Source: Myxococcales bacterium (GTDB lineage: Bacteria; Myxococcota_A; Polyangia; Polyangiales; GCA-016699535). Taken from it: a DNA stretch of 64,000 nt. The stretch is taken from assembly GCA_016699535.1 (NCBI GenBank), contig CP064980.1, positions 992,001 through 1,056,000 on the forward strand, given 5' to 3'. The notes under the pieces were generated by a model. It was not told the origin of the DNA. It made no database searches and saw only the letters and a program-made list of their open reading frames with translations. The position numbers and the translations under genes are program-made. Below are positions 29,801 to 37,976 of this stretch, one piece after another (the stretch's first letter is position 1; every line of letters begins with the position of its first letter).

Positions 29801-30325
29801 AGTGCCACGGCGGGTAGTGATGCTCGCGTGCTGCCGTTTCGGCGAATCGCTTCTGAGGACGCGCGCCCCTACGAGAACTGCGTGCCGCTCCTGGAACTGA
29901 AGGTTGCGGCCGGGGGCTTCTCGCCGCCGCAAAACGTCGATCATGGCGACCATGAATGGGTGGAGTTGACGGGTCGGCATCGTCCCTCGGAAGAGCTCTT
30001 CGTCGCGCAGGTCGTCGGCGAGTCCATGAACCGCCGCATTCCGAACGGTGCATGGTGCTTGTGGCGCTTGAGACCCGCGGGCACGCGGCAAGGCAAGGTC
30101 GTTCTCGCCCAACACCGCGACATCCAAGACCCGGAGCACGGCGGCAGCTACACCGTGAAGGTCTACGAGAGCGAGAAGGAGTCCGACGGCGACGGCGGGT
30201 GGCGCCACAGCCGCATCACCCTCAAGCCGGACTCCACCGAGTCGACCTTCGAGCCCATAGTCCTCGAGGATCTAGACGAGGGAGAGTTGAAGATTCTGGC
30301 CGAGCTCGTGGAGGTTCTTGGATGA
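26804..30325 (+). CDS. res: Type III-like restriction subunit (Res) fused to an S24/LexA-like domain
   Basis: A 1173-residue protein. Superfamily 2 helicase motifs: ETGTGKT at 93-99, IIDEPQS near 225, LREGWDNPN and EIGRGLRI. Nuclease: NPDWAV with D930 and VVESKG with E948 and K950 form a PD-(D/E)XK site. The last 120 residues add a LexA/S24 peptidase-like domain: VVGESMNRRIPNGAW with Ser1074 and SYTVKVYE with Lys1119 fit the Ser-Lys dyad. Plain Res proteins usually end after the nuclease. ATG 26804 follows GGAGG. The gene is intact. Confidence 0.9.
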   Translation: MKIQFSADLDFQRDAIASLVDIFEGQETCQTNFTVARLDTGPQAALFESDLGIGNRLKLLDDDLLANVNKIQLRNGLAPSKELDGMNFTVEMETGTGKTYVYLRTAFELHRKYGFTKYIIVVPSIAIKEGVYKSLQITEEHLKGIYDNVRYDYFIYDSQKLGQVRNFATSDCVQIMVINIDAFRKSFTDPDKEDKANIIHRPHDRMTGARPIEFIQATNPIVIIDEPQSVANTEKSREAIASLNPLCTLRYSATHKDRHNQVFRLDAVDAYERKLVKQIEVAGIDVEGSHNRAYIKLLKVDNKKSPITAQVEIDIVGRAGTVQRKKKTVRQGSDLLEVSRGRDLYDGYILNNIYCEEGEEYIDFTSKPDIVKLGEAIGEVNQDDYKRLQIRKTIEEHLNKELRLRPRGIKVLSLFFIDRVANYRDYDEEGNPRSGKYAVMFEEEYAKLIRKPKYADLFKSVDIETAADGVHDGYFAVDRKKDATGTERMKESRGEGTSIADESAYQLIMRDKEKLLSFDSKLKFIFSHSALREGWDNPNVFQICTLNETTSVMKKRQEIGRGLRIAVNQEGERVHGFDVNTLTVMANESYEDFAKKLQKEIEEDTGIRFGIVEKHLFANIPIETGDHTTKHLGIDASEALWKHLKDAGYIDGKGKVQDKLRSDLKSGQIQLPEDAAQHSAAITAALTKVAGSLNVKNADERERVRLNKGVYLGAEFKELWDRIKHRTTFRVEFDPEKLIQTCADEINKSLVVGRARFVFRKSQAEINRGGVQMGDATEQAYTYEATDFQPPDVVSFLQNETNLTRRSIVEILRRSAKLEHFKRNPQKFIEQAATIIQHQMRLFIVDGIKYQRIGDQEYYAQELFETEEIYGYLSKNMLESQKSVFSHVVYDSDVEAEFAKSFELSEDVKVYAKLPMWFQIETPLGSYNPDWAVLIERDGKSRLYFVVESKGSLFTDALRPTEQAKIDCGRAHFKALATDVRFRVSNTFQAFDATIDDDVSATAGSDARVLPFRRIASEDARPYENCVPLLELKVAAGGFSPPQNVDHGDHEWVELTGRHRPSEELFVAQVVGESMNRRIPNGAWCLWRLRPAGTRQGKVVLAQHRDIQDPEHGGSYTVKVYESEKESDGDGGWRHSRITLKPDSTESTFEPIVLEDLDEGELKILAELVEVLG

Positions 30326-30395
30326 TGCCAGTCGGCGTGTTGCCCTAGTCGCGTAAGTTCGTCGCTGCCTGACAAATACCCCGTGTGAGGGTACA

Positions 30396-30533
30396 ATCAT
30401 TCGTACGATTACTCGGGTGGTACTTAGCGCCCGCGTGCAAAAGGCGCTGCGTAAAGCTCCTCCTCAGGTTGTGAGTAAGCTTAATCTATGGGTGGACATA
30501 CCAGGATACCAGGCCAGCAAACATGAGTACTAA
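30396..30533 (+). pseudogene. Remnant of a RelE/HigB-type toxin
   Basis: A short open frame with TRVVLSARVQKALRKAPPQV followed by VSKLNLWVDIPGY, the N-terminal helix of a HigB-type toxin joined directly to a late IPGY-like element. The middle is missing and no ATG is present. It overlaps the start of the HTH antitoxin gene at 30523. Confidence 0.6.
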
Positions 30534-30858
30534 GAAGAAAAGGAAAAATCGATCGGGTGATGTGGATGCAACCGCATTTCTGAAAAAGCTCACGGGTGGA
30601 CCCCTGACTTTAGGGGAGGCTCTGCTCGCGATACGCCGGTGCGAGGAGCGTAGCCAGGCGAGCTTTGCGACCTTGTTGCGCATCTCTCGTCAACATCTAT
30701 GCGATCTTGAAAAAGGCCGTCGTCTATTGAGCCCGGGCCGCGCAGCGAAGTTTGCGAAGATCCTAGGGTACAGCGAATCTCAGTTTGTCCGGCTTGCTCT
30801 GCAAGATCAGCTCGCTGTAGCCGATCTTGACTATCGAGTTGAATTAAACGCAGCGTAG
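30523..30858 (+). CDS. XRE-family HTH antitoxin (HigA-like)
   Basis: A 111-residue DNA-binding protein. A basic N-terminus precedes an XRE HTH (SQASFATLLRISRQHLCDLE then KGRRLLSPGRA), with a short acidic C-terminus. It follows a truncated HigB-type toxin remnant, so it is an orphaned antitoxin or serves as a regulator. It could still bind its own operator or neutralise toxins encoded elsewhere. Confidence 0.8.
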   Translation: MSTKKKRKNRSGDVDATAFLKKLTGGPLTLGEALLAIRRCEERSQASFATLLRISRQHLCDLEKGRRLLSPGRAAKFAKILGYSESQFVRLALQDQLAVADLDYRVELNAA

Positions 30859-30913
30859 ACATAGGGCTCCGCGCTCGGTCAGGTGGTGAGTTAGCTACTT
30901 GGCAATGGCCTCG

Positions 30914-31090
30914 AAGTTGACGCGTCGGGTAAGGCCACCGTACACGATGCCTTTAGACGTGCTGCTTCATCTCGATACGTCCGAAAAGCTGCCGACCCAC
31001 AAGTTGCTTACAAAAACGCGTTGGCACATTCCTGGGACAAAAACCTTTTAGCCGGAGTAAAAACTATCAATATGCAGATAGCGGCTCAAA
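30914..31090 (+). pseudogene. Short remnant frame carrying a repeated 31-bp sequence
   Basis: An open stretch (VDASGKATVHDAFRRAASS ... FAAMD) with no recognised family and no start codon. It contains a 31-bp sequence at about 31004-31034 that recurs exactly at 38667-38697. The rest of 30859-31106 shows no gene. Confidence 0.3.
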
Positions 31091-31106
31091 GTTTTGCTGC
31101 CATGGA

Positions 31107-32537
31107 TTAAGCACTATAATGTTTTCGGAGCCATTGTTCTAGGTGGTGGGTTGCGGTCACGTCATCTTGATTATAGCTGAGAATGTCAGCCTTCAATTGA
31201 TTCCGTCTAGCGATGTTGGTCTCCTCGAGATAGCGATGAAACTGCACCACAGACCATTGTGAGCCGGAATCTTCGTCTCTCCATTGATAGTTTACCAAGT
31301 TAGGGTGTTTGCAGATGTCTTTGAGCCCATAACCTTGGAGCGGCAACACCAATGCATCCAGTATTGGTTTTTGTAAATCAAATAATGGGCTCTGATCGCC
31401 AAGTAGATAACTTACGGTGGGTTGGTCTTCCATTTCGTAGCGTTGTGCATACTTTTGAATGGTTGTTTTCTCGTGGTGGGAATAGTGTGCCAAGTTCAGG
31501 TTTGGATATCTGCTCCGATAAAGGTCCACTCGCTTCAAGAATTCCAGCCAGCCTTGTTTGTCTTGCTCTTCATTGTCTGTCCACACAAATTCGAATTTGT
31601 TGCCTTCTGGCAACAGAAAACCCCAGAGGTAGACGTGTTTTTCGCCATCGTCGGTTAGCGGATTATCCTCAATATCGAAATGAACCCATTGGCCGGCTGG
31701 CAATGTGATCGATCGGAGCTGATAGGAATCGCCGGAGAGGTGAGCTTTTGCTTGAAGTACGGCGCGTTGTTTTTTCTTGAAACCTTTTAGGTGGGGAATA
31801 TCAGGTATGTTCTTCGGATCGGAGCTTGCGAGTTGCGAAATCGTGCCGATGCCCTCTTTTTCCAAGCCCAAAGCTGCCTTCGCATTTAAACCATATAATA
31901 AAGAAGGATCCTCGGCAGCTTCAAACTTCGGCTTGCAGTAATCACAGTACGGACAAGCGCTACATTTACTATGGCTATAGCGAACGAACGGTTCCTCGTC
32001 GCTGGATAAAATCCTGCGCATGTCAGCGAGAAACTGTTCTGCTACAGAATCATCGCTATCCTCAACGAGGTATTCCTCGCCGTTGCCAAGGAATGCAATG
32101 GCAGGAAGACCATTGCCGAGCATGCGTCTATAGAGTCCGAGCTGAGCTCGAATTTCTTTTTTCGCACCATTCAGCGAAAGCTTAGCATCCGCTGCCTGAT
32201 ATTCACCGCTTTCATGAAGAATCAAGAAATCGGGATTCCCAATAATACCGTTCTTCTCGTCGTTGAGTTGAGCTTGATAGATAACCGGGATGCGTTTCGC
32301 GATTAGCTCGTTCGTGTGCTCGGGTGATTTAGCTGTACGACATTCAAGTGACTGGGAGAGCTGGTCCAACACTCGTCTCTCGTGCCGGATTCCCCGGTCA
32401 ATGATCAACTGCTCAAAGGCATTTTCGACCTTGGTAAGGCCGAGCCCGGCCTTATTGTCTAGCCACACCCGACGGGCGCAAAGTGACCAAGATTTTGCAT
32501 CGCTGGGCTTTATTATCGGTAGTGGTTTCGTTTTCAT
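31107..32537 (-). CDS. TM0106-family RecB-like nuclease
   Basis: A 476-residue predicted nuclease. The N-terminal half is a Cas4/RecB-like PD-(D/E)XK domain: IGNPDFLILHESG with QAADAKLSL, plus four Cys (one at residue 20; KCSACPYCDYC near 190-197) that would hold an iron-sulfur cluster. The C-terminal half is an RNase H-like exonuclease: WVHFDIEDNPL, a late ILSYNQDDVTATHHLEQWL. The TM0106 family combines these two. It stands alone, opposite to the R-M genes. A role in DNA repair or defence is inferred. Confidence 0.85.
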   Translation of the reverse strand: MKTKPLPIIKPSDAKSWSLCARRVWLDNKAGLGLTKVENAFEQLIIDRGIRHERRVLDQLSQSLECRTAKSPEHTNELIAKRIPVIYQAQLNDEKNGIIGNPDFLILHESGEYQAADAKLSLNGAKKEIRAQLGLYRRMLGNGLPAIAFLGNGEEYLVEDSDDSVAEQFLADMRRILSSDEEPFVRYSHSKCSACPYCDYCKPKFEAAEDPSLLYGLNAKAALGLEKEGIGTISQLASSDPKNIPDIPHLKGFKKKQRAVLQAKAHLSGDSYQLRSITLPAGQWVHFDIEDNPLTDDGEKHVYLWGFLLPEGNKFEFVWTDNEEQDKQGWLEFLKRVDLYRSRYPNLNLAHYSHHEKTTIQKYAQRYEMEDQPTVSYLLGDQSPLFDLQKPILDALVLPLQGYGLKDICKHPNLVNYQWRDEDSGSQWSVVQFHRYLEETNIARRNQLKADILSYNQDDVTATHHLEQWLRKHYSA

Positions 32538-32739
32538 TCGGCCCGCCGCCCCTTAACGTTAGGCAAAAAAGCCCGGAGAACCAAAGAATTTGCAAGAACG
32601 CATTCTTCAAAAGCAGCAAGTCGTGATTTCGACGAGTGAGCGGGTCTTCCAGGATAGAATCGTTGGCCGATGTCGCAGAGACTTCCAGACGCGTCGGAGA
32701 CCCCAAAGCTCCGACTGTTCGGCTATGTGGATCGCTCAA

Positions 32740-33663
32740 TTACGGTTGACAGTAACCGTTTGTGCAGGCGGTACCGTCTTTGCATTGTACGACACCATCG
32801 CACGGATAAGTGCATTGATTTAACGCTAGCCCAAAATCTCGACAAAGGCCATCACTGAGACCTTCTGCTCCACACTCTTCATCGGTTCCATTCGGACAAC
32901 CATTTTCGTTCACTAGTTCAAGGACAGCTTCGCAGGTCGTTAGGTTTTGCTTGATTCCACAATAATCATTTTCAGGTGCACCAGATAAACTAGCAGATGT
33001 AATGGTGTCGGCAGTCCATGGCTTTTCGCAACCGGCACTCACCAACTTAAGACAATAACCATTATCTCTAGGATCTTCATTGAATAACATCGCTATGCAA
33101 TTGTGATCCATCTGACATTGTGTATCAGAAACACAGCTTTGACAGATGCCAGCGCTTCCTTGCTCAATAGTGTCTGAGCACGTGTTTGTTGATGGAACAC
33201 AGATGTAGATGCCGCAGATGTCGTCTTCTTGTTCAGTGGTGCATTCGACGCACTTGTCGTTATGGCAGATGGTGTTGTTGGGGAATGCTTCGCAGTCGGT
33301 GTTTTCGGTGCAGCCGGTGCAGGTGAAGGTTGTGGTATCGCAGACTGGGGCTTCGGGAGTGGTGCACTGGGTTGAATCAAGGCAGGCTACGCAGGTTGAT
33401 GAGGTGGTGTCGCAGTATTTGTTATCACCTGTGCACTGGGTACTCTCTAGGCATTCGACACAGGTGTTGTTGGGGATGTCGCAAACGGGTTTATCGCCCG
33501 AACAATCGTCGTTTGTGTAGCATGTGAAACAGCCGGCAGGAGGGTTGTCGCTTGTGCAGAGGTCGGTTTTTTCACATCCGATAAAGGTTGTTGCTGTCAG
33601 CGTTGCGAGAGAAAAAACAAAGGCGATGAAAAGTGTTTTGCTTTTATTTAGATTGTGAAGCAT
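32740..33663 (-). CDS. Cys-rich lipoprotein A3
   Basis: A 307-residue secreted lipoprotein. The signal LATLTATTFIGC carries the lipobox. Cys-rich units of the CxxCxxDxDC..PxCD type follow (CFTCYTNDDCSGDKPVC and others), about 30 Cys in all. The 5' half is nearly identical to A4, but from CEAFPNNTICHNDKC onward it is a different sequence, ending CTYPCDGVVQCKDG. Its ATG overlaps the B3 stop (TAATG). Probably exposed on the cell surface. Confidence 0.85.
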   Translation of the reverse strand: MLHNLNKSKTLFIAFVFSLATLTATTFIGCEKTDLCTSDNPPAGCFTCYTNDDCSGDKPVCDIPNNTCVECLESTQCTGDNKYCDTTSSTCVACLDSTQCTTPEAPVCDTTTFTCTGCTENTDCEAFPNNTICHNDKCVECTTEQEDDICGIYICVPSTNTCSDTIEQGSAGICQSCVSDTQCQMDHNCIAMLFNEDPRDNGYCLKLVSAGCEKPWTADTITSASLSGAPENDYCGIKQNLTTCEAVLELVNENGCPNGTDEECGAEGLSDGLCRDFGLALNQCTYPCDGVVQCKDGTACTNGYCQP

Positions 33664-34652
33664 TAAAACGTTCCTGCTAGTTCGATAGATGTTGGGCTAA
33701 GACGCACTTGAATATCGTCCGTGGTTTGTTTTTCTGTTGGAGCACGTGTTTGGTATTGGCCGATGAAAAACCATACGATGCCTGCGGTAATGGAAGCTGC
33801 ACCTAAACCGAGAGATGTCCAAGCAAGGGCAGAAATAGGTTTTGACGTTTCTAAACAATCTCCAGTAACAGCATCGCTTCGAGTGCAGCTGTCTCCCTTT
33901 GCAAGCCCGATAATTCCAAGTGTGCTCAACGCAGCCCCCGCCCCCACGAGCACGCCTGATGCAAGCCACGGATAGTGCGTCTCCATGATAGGTTCGAGCT
34001 TTGCTGATACAGTGCGCTCGAAGCTTTTGTCTTTGGGGATGGTGATGGTTGTGCTGAAAGTCTCGTAGCCGTTGAGCTCGACGGTGATGTGGTGCTCTCC
34101 TGGTTCGATGCGTTTGTGGTAGGGGAGGATGCCGGTGGGGAGGGTGTCGATGATGAGGCGGGCGCCGTGGGTGCCGTCGACTTTGAGGAAGGGGCCTGAG
34201 CCTTTTTGGAATTTGGAAAGGGCATCTTTACAGGCTTCGCGGGCTGCAGCGGCGATGTCGCTACCCGAGATGTCGTATCTTACGGCGTAGTTTGAAGCAG
34301 AGGGGGCGGTGAGATTTAGAGCGATGGAAGTGGGTACAGCTTCTTGGGACCAAAGGGTCCAGCTTAGAGCGGCATCGGCGCCTGCATGCTTGGCGGCATC
34401 ATCAGCACAAAGGACTGCGGTGCAGCGCCTGTCCTCTTCGCTTAGCTTGCGCTTGAGGCGTCTGTCTGAGACGTGAAGGACGGTATGACCGTAAGAGCTT
34501 AGGGTCTTTTGGATGGACTCAAGCGCTTTTTGGTAGTGCGCTTCTGTGACTTGAGGATTATCGGCATGCTGAAGAACGAGCACGGTATCAGCATAAGCGC
34601 TTTGCGTGAAAAAGCAAAAGCTGAGCGCTACAAGAAAACCAAGCGCTCTCAT
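33663..34652 (-). CDS. PEGA-domain membrane protein B3
   Basis: A 329-residue protein, intact. Signal peptide LSFCFFTQSAYA; N-terminal domain (VLVLQHADNPQVTEAHYQKA, CADDAAKHAGADAALSWTLW); PEGA domain (ARLIIDTLPTGILPYHKRI, EHHITVELNGYETF); two hydrophobic segments before a basic C-terminus. PEGA domains are found in surface-structure proteins. It follows C3 with a 2-nt gap and overlaps A3, so the three are co-translated. Confidence 0.85.
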   Translation of the reverse strand: MRALGFLVALSFCFFTQSAYADTVLVLQHADNPQVTEAHYQKALESIQKTLSSYGHTVLHVSDRRLKRKLSEEDRRCTAVLCADDAAKHAGADAALSWTLWSQEAVPTSIALNLTAPSASNYAVRYDISGSDIAAAAREACKDALSKFQKGSGPFLKVDGTHGARLIIDTLPTGILPYHKRIEPGEHHITVELNGYETFSTTITIPKDKSFERTVSAKLEPIMETHYPWLASGVLVGAGAALSTLGIIGLAKGDSCTRSDAVTGDCLETSKPISALAWTSLGLGAASITAGIVWFFIGQYQTRAPTEKQTTDDIQVRLSPTSIELAGTF

Positions 34653-34654
34653 GA

Positions 34655-36364
34655 CTAAAACCTGCCTGACAGCGAAAACATAAAACCATCACGGCTGGCG
34701 CGCGCTGCTGGAAGCGGCGCATCTTCGCTGTCATCAAAGAGCGCGCGAATGGCGTAGATGAAGGGCACCGAAAGAAGCGGGACAGCATGCTCCATGAGCA
34801 AACCGCCTAAGGCTTGAGTGTCGCGCGTATTGGTGCAGACGCGGCCATCGCAATCTTCTGAAAGCATCACCACAGCGCCTGTGGCCGCAAGGGCTGCGCC
34901 GGCTCCAAGGAAAGCAAAACTCCACCACGGAAGCGAATCATCGCTGGGCAAAAACATAGGCAGCGCAAGAGTCGTGAGCAGCGCGCCAGAGCCGCCAATC
35001 AACAAAGGCGGAAGCACGGAGTTATTGGCGCTGTTTTGCAAGGATAAGTAATTCGTATCCGAAGGCAGAGCCTTTTCAAAGTCGCTGACTTTGGATGCGG
35101 CGATGCCGTAAAACACCCAACTTGTGCCGAGCGCAGCTAAGCCAAGGCCGCCGAGCACATAGCCAAGCACACCGGGCGAAGTGTTTTCTTCAGGAAGCGA
35201 GCCATCCTCACTAAGCTCCGAGAACTCAAGCGGACCATTGGGCTGCCAGGTCGCGGTTTCTTTCGGTACAGGACCAGTAAAGTCCATCGAGACTTCGTCT
35301 TTCAGAGCCTTGGCCACTTGGCTCAGTGAAGGCTCGGATGTATCCGAAGTTCGAAAGACCACCGAGGCCAAGACCTTGGCTTCATTCACATCAATCCGGT
35401 CAATGCGAATCACCGTCGGCGTAAGCAAGGTGGCAATGAAGACTTCTTTGGCCTCAAGCGAGCGGCCCAACGAAAGCGCATCAAGCATGCGCATCTCATC
35501 TTCTTCATGCACGTCTTTATAAGTCAGGTGCAAATCCCCCCGCGTCCGAACATGCGCATCAACCCGGCTATCGATGTGCACGGTCATATTCTCTGCAGCC
35601 AGAATCACCCGGTGCACCCTTCCGACTTTACCCTCTTCACACTCGACTTGAAGACGGTATTCGCCTGGCATCAGATTGGGCTCAGTCATCGGTGTTTTGC
35701 CAAAGCGGCGGCCATTGAGGTAAACAGAACAGCCCGAAGGCGTGCTCTCAACACTCAGCGTGCCATGCGGCTCGGCCGCAAGCTCAGCTTCGGCTTTTTT
35801 CAGCACCGCTAAAACTTCCGGAGGATGCTCAATGTAATCAGCTTCAACATCCGGCACCAAAGCGCGACACTTTTTCGACTGAGCAATCGCGCCACTTTCA
35901 TCGTTGTTTTCAACCATCGTGCGCGTCAGATACATGCAGCTATTAAACACATGCCTTGGTTTTTCAAGCTGACGGTTTAACGACTCAAGCGTCAAATCCG
36001 CCTTATCTAAAATCTCTTGCACCTTCTCCCGAGCCCGCTCATAGCGCTGCATCGCCACAAGCTCCATCGCCTTTTGTGCATCCCGAGCAAGCTCATCCAC
36101 CTCGGTCTTTTCAATCGGCATCGACTCGAAAGACTCCCGAAGCTCGTACTGCGCCCTGGCTTCATCGGGCTGCATGATGGCTACATTTTGGCGGCGCAAG
36201 ACAATTGCAAGCTGATTGATGGCATTGGCCCCATCGAGATTCGATTCATGCGGCAAGGAACGCACAATAATCGAGCGGCCCTCCCGCTGCGCTTGGGCAC
36301 TTAAAGGAAGCAGCGAAGCTGCACAAAGCAGCCCATAGGCCATCACCACAATCAGGCGTTTCAT
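34655..36364 (-). CDS. PEGA/membrane protein C3, full length
   Basis: A 569-residue protein, intact. Signal peptide with LPLSAQAQ; helical repeat region with ELRESFESMPIEKTEVDELA; PEGA domain (HGTLSVESTPSGCSVYLNGR) near residues 235-280; a conserved middle region; then a C-terminal membrane domain (VLGYVLGGLGLAALGTSWVF and two or three further helices). ATG 36364 chosen because the signal starts there. First gene of operon copy 3. It shows what the truncated C1 and C2 have lost. Confidence 0.88.
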   Translation of the reverse strand: MKRLIVVMAYGLLCAASLLPLSAQAQREGRSIIVRSLPHESNLDGANAINQLAIVLRRQNVAIMQPDEARAQYELRESFESMPIEKTEVDELARDAQKAMELVAMQRYERAREKVQEILDKADLTLESLNRQLEKPRHVFNSCMYLTRTMVENNDESGAIAQSKKCRALVPDVEADYIEHPPEVLAVLKKAEAELAAEPHGTLSVESTPSGCSVYLNGRRFGKTPMTEPNLMPGEYRLQVECEEGKVGRVHRVILAAENMTVHIDSRVDAHVRTRGDLHLTYKDVHEEDEMRMLDALSLGRSLEAKEVFIATLLTPTVIRIDRIDVNEAKVLASVVFRTSDTSEPSLSQVAKALKDEVSMDFTGPVPKETATWQPNGPLEFSELSEDGSLPEENTSPGVLGYVLGGLGLAALGTSWVFYGIAASKVSDFEKALPSDTNYLSLQNSANNSVLPPLLIGGSGALLTTLALPMFLPSDDSLPWWSFAFLGAGAALAATGAVVMLSEDCDGRVCTNTRDTQALGGLLMEHAVPLLSVPFIYAIRALFDDSEDAPLPAARASRDGFMFSLSGRF

Positions 36365-36449
36365 GGGCAGGGAGCATCGTAATTCGTAGCTTTTCTCTGG
36401 AAATAGATAAGTACTTGCCAAAGCACGATCTGAAACGTAAAAAGAAAAT

Positions 36450-37148
36450 ATGTTAACTGCAGTAACAGTTCGCACAGAGTCGACTGAAAGCCTGCTTGGT
36501 AGCCTCAATGATTTTGAGCGAAAAAATGCTCCTAAAACGTTGTACGTGGTTGGAGACGTAAACTTATTGAAACTACCGAGTGTGTCTATCGTTGGTTCTC
36601 GGGAAGCTTCGCCAGACGCTTTAAAACGAGCTCATAAGTTATGTCGTCTCCTGGCAGAAGATCAGATTGTGATTGTAAGCGGTTTAGCTCGCGGTATCGA
36701 TGCGATGGCCCATAACACAGCCATGGAAGTAGGTGGGAAAACAATTGCCGTGCTTGGAACGCCGGTCGACGAGTATTACCCATCGGAACATAAGGATTTG
36801 CAGGATACCATCATGTCCAAACATCTTGTGCTTTCGCAGTTCGCTCCTGGCAGCCCAACGCGTCGAACAAATTTTCCTCAACGAAACCGTACCATGGCGC
36901 TGATTTCAGATGCCACTGTGATCGTAGAAGCGGGAGAATCAAGCGGCACGCTTTCTCAAGGCTGGGAAGCGCTTCGCTTAGGCAGGCCATTATTTATCAT
37001 GCAGTCTGTTGTGAAGTCCGGTCGATACCAATGGGTCAAAGAAATGATAGACTATGGGGCTCGATCTTTAAACAATGTAAGCGATGTGCTTGAAGTCATT
37101 CCACCTGTCATGACTGAACAAGACTATGTGGCAGCCGCCGCTTTCTAG
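36450..37148 (+). CDS. DprA/Smf-like Rossmann protein
   Basis: A 232-residue protein with the DprA core: VSIVGSREASP, VSGLARGIDAMAHNTA, IAVLGTPVDEYYPSEH, and NRTMALISDATVIVEAGESS. It lacks the SAM-like and winged-helix domains of full-length DprA (about 360 residues). It overlaps the following phosphoribosyltransferase gene by 23 nt. A pairing of a LOG/DprA-like fold with a phosphoribosyltransferase suggests nucleotide-based signalling or defence rather than natural transformation; that is inference. Confidence 0.85.
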   Translation: MLTAVTVRTESTESLLGSLNDFERKNAPKTLYVVGDVNLLKLPSVSIVGSREASPDALKRAHKLCRLLAEDQIVIVSGLARGIDAMAHNTAMEVGGKTIAVLGTPVDEYYPSEHKDLQDTIMSKHLVLSQFAPGSPTRRTNFPQRNRTMALISDATVIVEAGESSGTLSQGWEALRLGRPLFIMQSVVKSGRYQWVKEMIDYGARSLNNVSDVLEVIPPVMTEQDYVAAAAF

Positions 37149-37782
37149 CATCAAATATGCTTCGTTCTGGGTTTACTCTCCTAGAGGTAAGTCACTGGAA
37201 TCAGAAAAGTCGCAGTTGCTGGTGATCAATTACATCAAGAAGAGCAAGCCTTATCGGGATTATAAAACTATCTTTCATTATGGCGCTGAGTTAGTTGCTC
37301 GAGATTCACAGTACGCGTCCATCAAGAGTTTCTTCGGTCAGCACGATGTGTTGGTTCCAGTCCCCAATAGCGCCAAGCGAAGGGGAAATGAACTATGGCC
37401 GTCATTTGAGCTTGCTCAAGGCTTACTTGCGAATGGTTTGGGACAACGTGTCGAGCCATTGCTTGAACGCGGTATCACAGTTCAAAAGTCAGCAACTGCA
37501 GAGCTTGGTCAACGAACAACAGTGAAAGAACATTTTGATTCTTTGAAAGTAAAGGAGCTTTTAACTCCTCCAGAACGTATTATGCTTGTCGATGATGTCA
37601 TCACCAAAGGACGAACTATTTTTGCAGCTGCATGCAAACTCAAGGCAGCGTTTCCCGAGACAGACATACGAGTGTTTGCCATAGTTAGAACCAAGGGATT
37701 AGTTCCAGAGATCGAATACATACGAGAACCGGCAGTTGGTGCTGTCACCTGGACCGGAATGGACGTGAGTCGAGAGCCGTAA
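37126..37782 (+). CDS. Phosphoribosyltransferase (ComF-like)
   Basis: A 218-residue phosphoribosyltransferase. The PRPP-binding loop is RIMLVDDVITKGRT near residue 155. Upstream HDVLVPVPNSAKRRGNE and TVQKSATAELGQR resemble ComF proteins, but the Cys zinc finger of ComFC is absent. ATG 37126 lies inside the DprA-like gene in another frame, so translation is coupled. Substrate unknown. Confidence 0.85.
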   Translation: MWQPPLSSIKYASFWVYSPRGKSLESEKSQLLVINYIKKSKPYRDYKTIFHYGAELVARDSQYASIKSFFGQHDVLVPVPNSAKRRGNELWPSFELAQGLLANGLGQRVEPLLERGITVQKSATAELGQRTTVKEHFDSLKVKELLTPPERIMLVDDVITKGRTIFAAACKLKAAFPETDIRVFAIVRTKGLVPEIEYIREPAVGAVTWTGMDVSREP

Positions 37783-37976
37783 TGGAATAAGAAAGGCTTT
37801 TGTCGGTCATAGATCTTTTATTGCTCGAAATCCGGGGATGGATATTCGTCTCCCGGTTTCTGTCAAAGTCCCGATGAGTTCGTCTGACACATGTCTCCGT
37901 TTAGATAGATACTTTTTTGAATGCCAAGGCTAGTTGGGTTAGCATTGTTAGAACATCTTTGCGGGGGTTTCAGGAA

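Noticed and set aside
21000..30325. BREX or DISARM system
   Set aside because: No PglZ, BrxC, DrmA or DrmB homologue is visible. Only helicase and methylase functions are shared.
32558..32564. GTTAGGC, similar to an integron attC core site
   Set aside because: No matching inverse core within 150 bp and no integron integrase; the gene orientations are mixed. A single 7-bp match is expected by chance.
37126..37782. Competence genes dprA and comFC
   Set aside because: The DprA is short, the PRTase lacks the Cys finger, and no other competence gene is nearby.
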